This document shows positions 59,237 to 64,000 of a stretch of DNA of 64,000 bases, one piece after another (position 1 is the stretch's first letter; every line of letters begins with the position of its first letter). Source of the DNA: Pseudomonadota bacterium. GTDB lineage: Bacteria; Pseudomonadota; Alphaproteobacteria; UBA1280; RI-95. Position numbers and translations under genes: made by a program. The stretch lies in the NCBI GenBank assembly GCA_016125375.1, contig WGLU01000002.1, positions 211,227-275,226 of the forward strand. The letters are read 5' to 3'. Below the pieces are notes generated by a model that was not told the DNA's origin, did not search any database, and saw nothing but the letters and a program-made list of their open reading frames with translations.

Positions 59237-60314
59237 AGTCCTGATGAATGCAGAATCCTTTGGCTTTGGCCCAACTGCGGCTATCGCCAGCTTCTTCCCG
59301 TACCTGCGCCCGCACGTGCCTACACTCGGGTACATTGGCGAAGGGCATAGCCTGGACCTGCAAACCCCCCTGCCCTACAACGACTTGCATGACTGCACCA
59401 ACTGGTCGGACAGCGCCATTCTGCGTGTGATGCGCCAGTACGATGTGTTTGTAACGGCGACGGACTTCCGCATGGCGGCGCTCGCCAAACAGGCAGGACT
59501 GTTCACCGTGATCTATGACCCGCTCACGTGGTTCTGGCGGGAGATGCCGGACGCTGTAAAGGCCTGCGATATGTATCTGGCGCAGAATTTTATTGGCGTT
59601 GCGGATGCGCTGGCAGGCTACCTGCCGCATATGCGCGCTCAAGCGCACACCGTTGCCCCCATCCTGCAAAAGGCTGTGCCTTTGCACAAAGGTGATACGG
59701 TGCTGATTAACTTTGGCGGCCTGCTGAACCCCTTCTGGTCGCTGGCGGATGCCGTGAGCTATGCCCGCAGCATGTACCGCGCCATCAAGGCAACATTGCC
59801 GGTAGACGTAACACCCGTGGTCTGCGCCAGCACGGCTATTGCCAAAGCCCTGCCGGAGATGAATGCCAAAAGCTACGCCCGTGCCGATATGCTCACCCTT
59901 ATGGCGCAGAGCAAGCTGGCTTTTATGACCAGCGGTCTGGGCAACATTTACGACGCTGCCCAATACGACCTGCCCACTGTTTGGCTGCCCCCCACCAACG
60001 ATAGTCAAGGCCAGCAGTTGGCATTGCTGGTAAATGCGGGGCTGACCGACCAGCATATTGACTGGCAGCACATCGACGGCTCACTTGCGGTGGATTACCA
60101 CGCCCCGCAGGCAGAGGTGATGGCGCATATCGTGCGGCGGGTACATGGGTTGGCAGCCCCTGCCGCGCGGACGGCTGTCGCCCACGCGTATGCGCAGGTC
60201 AACGCATTAGGGCACAGCAAAACCCGCGGCCTTATCCAACGCTTTGGTACTGGCGGGGCGGAGGAAGTTGCCGGTCACATCCTCAACATACTGGAAAGCA
60301 AAGCCGCGGCATGA
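59211..60314 (+). CDS. GT-B-fold glycosyltransferase-like protein
   Basis: INFGGLLNPFW; MTSGLGNIYDAAQYDLPTVWLPP donor-site-like region. Confidence 0.55.
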   Translation: MVSVPMRPKVLMNAESFGFGPTAAIASFFPYLRPHVPTLGYIGEGHSLDLQTPLPYNDLHDCTNWSDSAILRVMRQYDVFVTATDFRMAALAKQAGLFTVIYDPLTWFWREMPDAVKACDMYLAQNFIGVADALAGYLPHMRAQAHTVAPILQKAVPLHKGDTVLINFGGLLNPFWSLADAVSYARSMYRAIKATLPVDVTPVVCASTAIAKALPEMNAKSYARADMLTLMAQSKLAFMTSGLGNIYDAAQYDLPTVWLPPTNDSQGQQLALLVNAGLTDQHIDWQHIDGSLAVDYHAPQAEVMAHIVRRVHGLAAPAARTAVAHAYAQVNALGHSKTRGLIQRFGTGGAEEVAGHILNILESKAAA

Positions 60315-61129
60315 GCTATCAGGTAACGACCGCACAGGCCACAAGCCAACTACTGCTGGATGCCTACGCCCCCAGCCTGTGCCAACCCGTGGATGAGGCT
60401 CCTTTGCGCCTAAGCGTCGCAGCAGGTTCTGCTCCGGCCCTAAACCAAACGGTGGACGGCTGGCAGTTCACCCATACGGAGGGGGAAACCACCTTCCCGC
60501 AGGATGCCTACCACCTGCTGGGTGCCATGCTGCGTACCCACTACCTGATACGCGGGTTGTACAGCACCCATGCGGCCTGTGTGGATGGCCATCTGCTGGT
60601 CGGTCACTCGGGCGCCGGCAAGACCTCGACGCTGGTGGAAATGCTCAACGCAGGCGCCCAACAGATTGTTGCGACAAACAAAACGCTCCTTGCCGTCACG
60701 GCGGATGGACTCACGGCCTGTGGAGGCACCAGCACCATCACGCTTGAGGCTGCCGACCTGCACACGCCACAGCTACAAGGTGCCGAGCACTACGGCAACC
60801 GCGTTGCCTTTGCCCTGCCCGCCGGTGCCCGCGCCACGGCACCGCAGGCCGTGCGTGCCGTCTGGTTTATCCGCCTGACGGACGCACCGGTGACGGTACA
60901 ACCGTTGAGTCCGCTTTCCAGCGCGCACCGTCTGTACCCGTTTGTGATGGATAGGGTTAATGCCGACGTGCTGCTTGCAGGCGGCGCCCACCTCTACCAT
61001 ACGGATGACACGGCAGCAGCAGCACGCCTTGCCACCCTGTTACCGCAGGCACTGCGGCACGTGCCTGCGTACATCATCAGCGGCACACGGCAAGCCGTTG
61101 CCGCGCATATTCGGAGCATCACACCATGA
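60311..61129 (+). CDS. HPr kinase-like P-loop protein
   Basis: HAACVDGHLLVGHSGAGKTSTLVEMLNAGAQQIVATNKTLL; ATGA overlap. Confidence 0.65.
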   Translation: MSYQVTTAQATSQLLLDAYAPSLCQPVDEAPLRLSVAAGSAPALNQTVDGWQFTHTEGETTFPQDAYHLLGAMLRTHYLIRGLYSTHAACVDGHLLVGHSGAGKTSTLVEMLNAGAQQIVATNKTLLAVTADGLTACGGTSTITLEAADLHTPQLQGAEHYGNRVAFALPAGARATAPQAVRAVWFIRLTDAPVTVQPLSPLSSAHRLYPFVMDRVNADVLLAGGAHLYHTDDTAAAARLATLLPQALRHVPAYIISGTRQAVAAHIRSITP

Positions 61130-62328
61130 AGCGCCTGTTATACGGCATTTGCGGCATTGGCCTTGGGCATATGTACCGCCAGCTCCCGATTTTGGAAGCC
61201 CTGCGCCCCAGCCATAAAATCGCCATTTTTGCCTACGGCGAAAGCCTGACCTACTGCCGCGCCCACTTTGCAGGTGATGACAATATTCAGGTCATCCCCG
61301 TTGCGGTACCCTATCTGGTTGGCAACGATGACGGATTGGATTTTACCGCCAGCGCAGCCCACCTCGCCAACAGGCAGGACTTCTTCACCATCAACGCGCA
61401 GGCGTTTGCAACGGCAGAAGCCTTTATCGGCACGCCGGACATGGTCATTACCGATTATGAGCCCACCAGCGCGCAGTATGCCTACGCGCACGACGCGCCG
61501 CTGTACACCATCGACCAGCAGAGCAAGTATCTGGTCGGGGATTTTCCGGGCCGGTTGAACGGCTTTTCCAACGCAGATGAAATCGCCCGCCTGCGGATGT
61601 TCTTCCCGGTAGCGGCCAAGCGCATTGTCTTTTCGTTCTTTGATGTACCGGTTAGAGAAGAATATCGGGAGAGCACCCTCGTCCTGCCGCCGCTCCTGCG
61701 GCCATCGCTTGCACAGGCAACATGGGCGCCAGACGCGGATAAATACGTCATTTACCTCTCCGCGCAGGATGGGTTCTGCCAGTCGGTGGCGGATGTTATC
61801 GCCGTCTGCCAGCAGTTTGGGGATAAAACCTTCCACCTGTACGCCAAAGGCGTGCAGGCAGGTCAGCAGGGCAACGTCATGCTCCACCCCCATAACGACG
61901 GCACGTTCGACGCACACCTGCTTACCTGTGAAGGCCTTATCTGTACGGCGGGGCATTCGCTCCTCAGCGAAGCGGTGAGCCTCGGCATCCCCATCTACGC
62001 CATGCCGCTCGACCTCTACGAGCAGCAGATGAACGCCCACATGGTGCAAAAAAACGGCTGGGGGGTGGCGCACGCAACTTTCCACACGTCTTTCTTCACA
62101 AACTTTCAAGCCACTCTTTTGCATGCGTATCAACCAAACGGCCCCCAGTCTCCTGCGAACAAAAACCGTCACCAAAAACTAGCGATTAGATTACAGTCAC
62201 CTGGCCACAGGACTATAAACAGCTTTGGCGTAAAATGCTGGCAGAAATCAGTTACGCCAAGCTGCCTACGAAGCAAACAGCCACGACATCAGCCAACAGA
62301 CTGGAGGCTTTGTTTTTTGTGGGTTTAA
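61126..62328 (+). CDS. GT-B-fold glycosyltransferase-like protein; C-terminus possibly altered
   Basis: GICGIGLGHMYRQLPILEAL; LICTAGHSLLSEAVSLGIPIYAMPLDLYEQQMNAHMV; ATGA overlap. Confidence 0.65.
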   Translation: MKRLLYGICGIGLGHMYRQLPILEALRPSHKIAIFAYGESLTYCRAHFAGDDNIQVIPVAVPYLVGNDDGLDFTASAAHLANRQDFFTINAQAFATAEAFIGTPDMVITDYEPTSAQYAYAHDAPLYTIDQQSKYLVGDFPGRLNGFSNADEIARLRMFFPVAAKRIVFSFFDVPVREEYRESTLVLPPLLRPSLAQATWAPDADKYVIYLSAQDGFCQSVADVIAVCQQFGDKTFHLYAKGVQAGQQGNVMLHPHNDGTFDAHLLTCEGLICTAGHSLLSEAVSLGIPIYAMPLDLYEQQMNAHMVQKNGWGVAHATFHTSFFTNFQATLLHAYQPNGPQSPANKNRHQKLAIRLQSPGHRTINSFGVKCWQKSVTPSCLRSKQPRHQPTDWRLCFLWV

Positions 62329-63011
62329 TCTTTGGTTAATTGGCGATACTTAGAGTTAAACATTTTGTCCACAGGCGATGCATCCTCAGCGTTAATATCC
62401 TCGGCCCAACAACGACATCCATATGCATCTCCTGGGTGCCCACCTTCAGGCGGGCTTTCCCAATCAAATACCTTGCCCTCACGCATGCGGTGCTCAAGCC
62501 TAACATTTTTATCGGCTTGCGTGCGCCAGATATACTTCCCTATCCTTTCCTGAACAACCTCCCGTATGGTTCCTTCGGTGTACCCCTCGTGTTCTTGAAT
62601 GACCTCCACTATATCCGGTATGCGCCCTATAACAGCTGAAAGAGGGGTGTCCCTGCTAATTTTTGTCTCATATACAATATGCTCTATGTATTTCTCAGTG
62701 TTATTTCCATCTTGTGGTGGCGCATAAGCATAAATTGCCTGTTCAAGAGTTAGCCCTCTCTTTGCCTTAGTTGTTATATCTACCCGAATAGCTCTCTTCC
62801 CCTGTTCATAGCTATTAAAAATACAAAACTTCTCTGCATCTATGCCAATCAGGCCATCCCAAGGAATGTTAAAATCCCTAATGTTTCCCGGATTATTATT
62901 ACGCCACGACTTACTTCCACCCACCCAATGCTCTTTACGGCCGTCCGCATATTCATATTCTCGTGTTAAGTTCCCTATATCTCGTCCCTTAATAGGAGCA
63001 TCCATATCCAT
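62325..63011 (-). CDS. chimeric protein: NNNPGNIR-type domain plus phage MuF-like C-terminal motif
   Basis: WRNNNPGNIRDFNIPWDGLIGIDAEKFCIF; RLEHRMREGKVFDWESPPEGGHPGDAYGCRCWAE. Confidence 0.65.
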   Translation of the reverse strand: MDMDAPIKGRDIGNLTREYEYADGRKEHWVGGSKSWRNNNPGNIRDFNIPWDGLIGIDAEKFCIFNSYEQGKRAIRVDITTKAKRGLTLEQAIYAYAPPQDGNNTEKYIEHIVYETKISRDTPLSAVIGRIPDIVEVIQEHEGYTEGTIREVVQERIGKYIWRTQADKNVRLEHRMREGKVFDWESPPEGGHPGDAYGCRCWAEDINAEDASPVDKMFNSKYRQLTKD

Positions 63012-63082
63012 TTCTCCAGATCATTTGATTACACATAAAAAAGAGGCTTTAAAGCCTCTTTCTTCTAACTATAAACAAACGT

Positions 63083-63637
63083 CTATCTGATTAGATCGCG
63101 CACATTACAGTATTTATCTTCGGTGGTTCTTTTGCTGACTTCTTTGAAGTAAAAACGGGGGAGACCAATGCTCATCTCACCTTCTTTTAGGGCGTCAGAA
63201 AACTTATAAGACGTTATGGTCACAGGCATTTTGGAGCTGTAATTTTCGCCAAAATCACGTGCGTATTTTGTAATCACCAATAGGCCATTCTCATCTTTCT
63301 CAAAGGTGTAGTCTGTCAACTGAGACAACCCATTAGGACTCTCAGACGCACAGCCTGCTCCTTCTGAGGTTACAAAAGACCCTTTTTCCATAAGTCCCAG
63401 AGGTACCTCGTACACCCCTTCTCGGCACAATTCATCTTTGCAGTTAATCAGGGCAAGGTATCTATCAAAAGAATGTGCATTTCCATTCTCCCAGCGAGAT
63501 TTCACAATAATATCATCCACCCCATCGCCATTCATATCCACATCATTCACACCATAGTGCATCGTTAGGGGCTCTGCCTGGCACATAACAGGTTGCAAAA
63601 GCAGAATGCATAAACAACAAGCAATAATAAGATGCAT
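63083..63637 (-). CDS. secreted CarG-like protein
   Basis: Signal peptide; DVDMNGDGVDDIIVKSRWENGNAHSFDRYLALI. Confidence 0.6.
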   Translation of the reverse strand: MHLIIACCLCILLLQPVMCQAEPLTMHYGVNDVDMNGDGVDDIIVKSRWENGNAHSFDRYLALINCKDELCREGVYEVPLGLMEKGSFVTSEGAGCASESPNGLSQLTDYTFEKDENGLLVITKYARDFGENYSSKMPVTITSYKFSDALKEGEMSIGLPRFYFKEVSKRTTEDKYCNVRDLIR

Positions 63638-63793
63638 GAGATAGTCTCCCGATCAAACAAAAATGGAGTTGGTTACACCAACTCCGATTGTGACTATTTT
63701 ATAGCATAGTTTGAGGCGTCTTGTCAGGAAAGTTCCCACTGTTCATCAAAGCAGCCCCATTGCCAGGCGGACATATAGCGGACACAAAAAAGA

Positions 63794-63824
63794 AACGGCT
63801 CAAGCAGGTATAGCTTAAGCCGTT
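63794..63824. terminator. bidirectional terminator-like hairpin
   Basis: AACGGCT c AAGC ... GCTT a AGCCGTT with flanking A and T runs. Confidence 0.7.
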
Positions 63825-63832
63825 GTTTTATT

Positions 63833-63878
63833 TGGTTGCGGGGGCAGGATTTGAACCTACGACCTTCAGGTTATGAGC
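63833..63878 (-). tRNA. 3' fragment of initiator tRNA-fMet (anticodon loop to CCA), truncated
   Basis: Minus strand GCTCATAACCTGAAGGTCGTAGGTTCAAATCCTGCCCCCGCAACCA; no 5' half present. Confidence 0.9.
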
Positions 63879-64000
63879 TTTACGTACAGTCACCAACCAC
63901 CACAAACCTCAACAATCATCATAATATTTTTCAATGACTTAGTATGTTTCAGCTGTTGAGGTTTGTTGCGCTTTCTAGGCCATTCTTGGGAGCAATTACT

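Noticed and set aside
58094-62328. Assigning the PhyH/GT/HprK/GT cluster to a specific natural product or RiPP class
   Set aside because: No precursor peptide, synthase or transporter recognised nearby; only the co-translated architecture is supported.

Overview
This 64-kb window looks like an alphaproteobacterium-type chromosome, judged from gene content only; no phylogeny was run. About the first 46.9 kb and most of 57.3-62.3 kb is GC-rich core sequence. It carries a glycine-cleavage operon (gcvT, class IV aminotransferase, gcvH, gcvPA, gcvPB), rsmI with an overlapping KamB/NpmA-like methyltransferase, lpd, odhB/sucB, odhA/sucA, the mre/mrd shape operon, miaA, degP, hflKC, dps, crcB, mrp/apbC, a double-length ThyX and mscL. 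Many small stand-alone genes have pyrimidine-rich leaders and their own terminators. The most interesting part is an integrative element of about 10 kb (47263-57336). It sits at the 3' end of a one-piece tmRNA gene and is bounded by an exact 20-bp direct repeat. It carries: an HNH-like ORF translationally coupled to a P4-type integrase; four perfect GCGGGTAAC arm-like sites; an AlpA-like regulator behind an RBS-sequestering hairpin; a HTH/Zn-ribbon protein plus a second tyrosine recombinase followed by an elaborate structured RNA (about 51777-51990); a TM2 protein; an MmeI-like single-chain restriction-modification enzyme; and an overlapping three-gene operon (STAS-GHKL ATPase, DUF4325-like STAS protein, membrane-anchored protein) that is a good candidate for an undescribed defence or signalling system. 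Downstream are a four-gene PhyH/GT/HprK-like/GT cluster, a chimeric MuF-tail protein paired with a CarG-like periplasmic protein, and a 46-nt 3' fragment of tRNA-fMet that marks the edge of a second island running off the window. All functional names come from motif recognition by eye; no database search was run.
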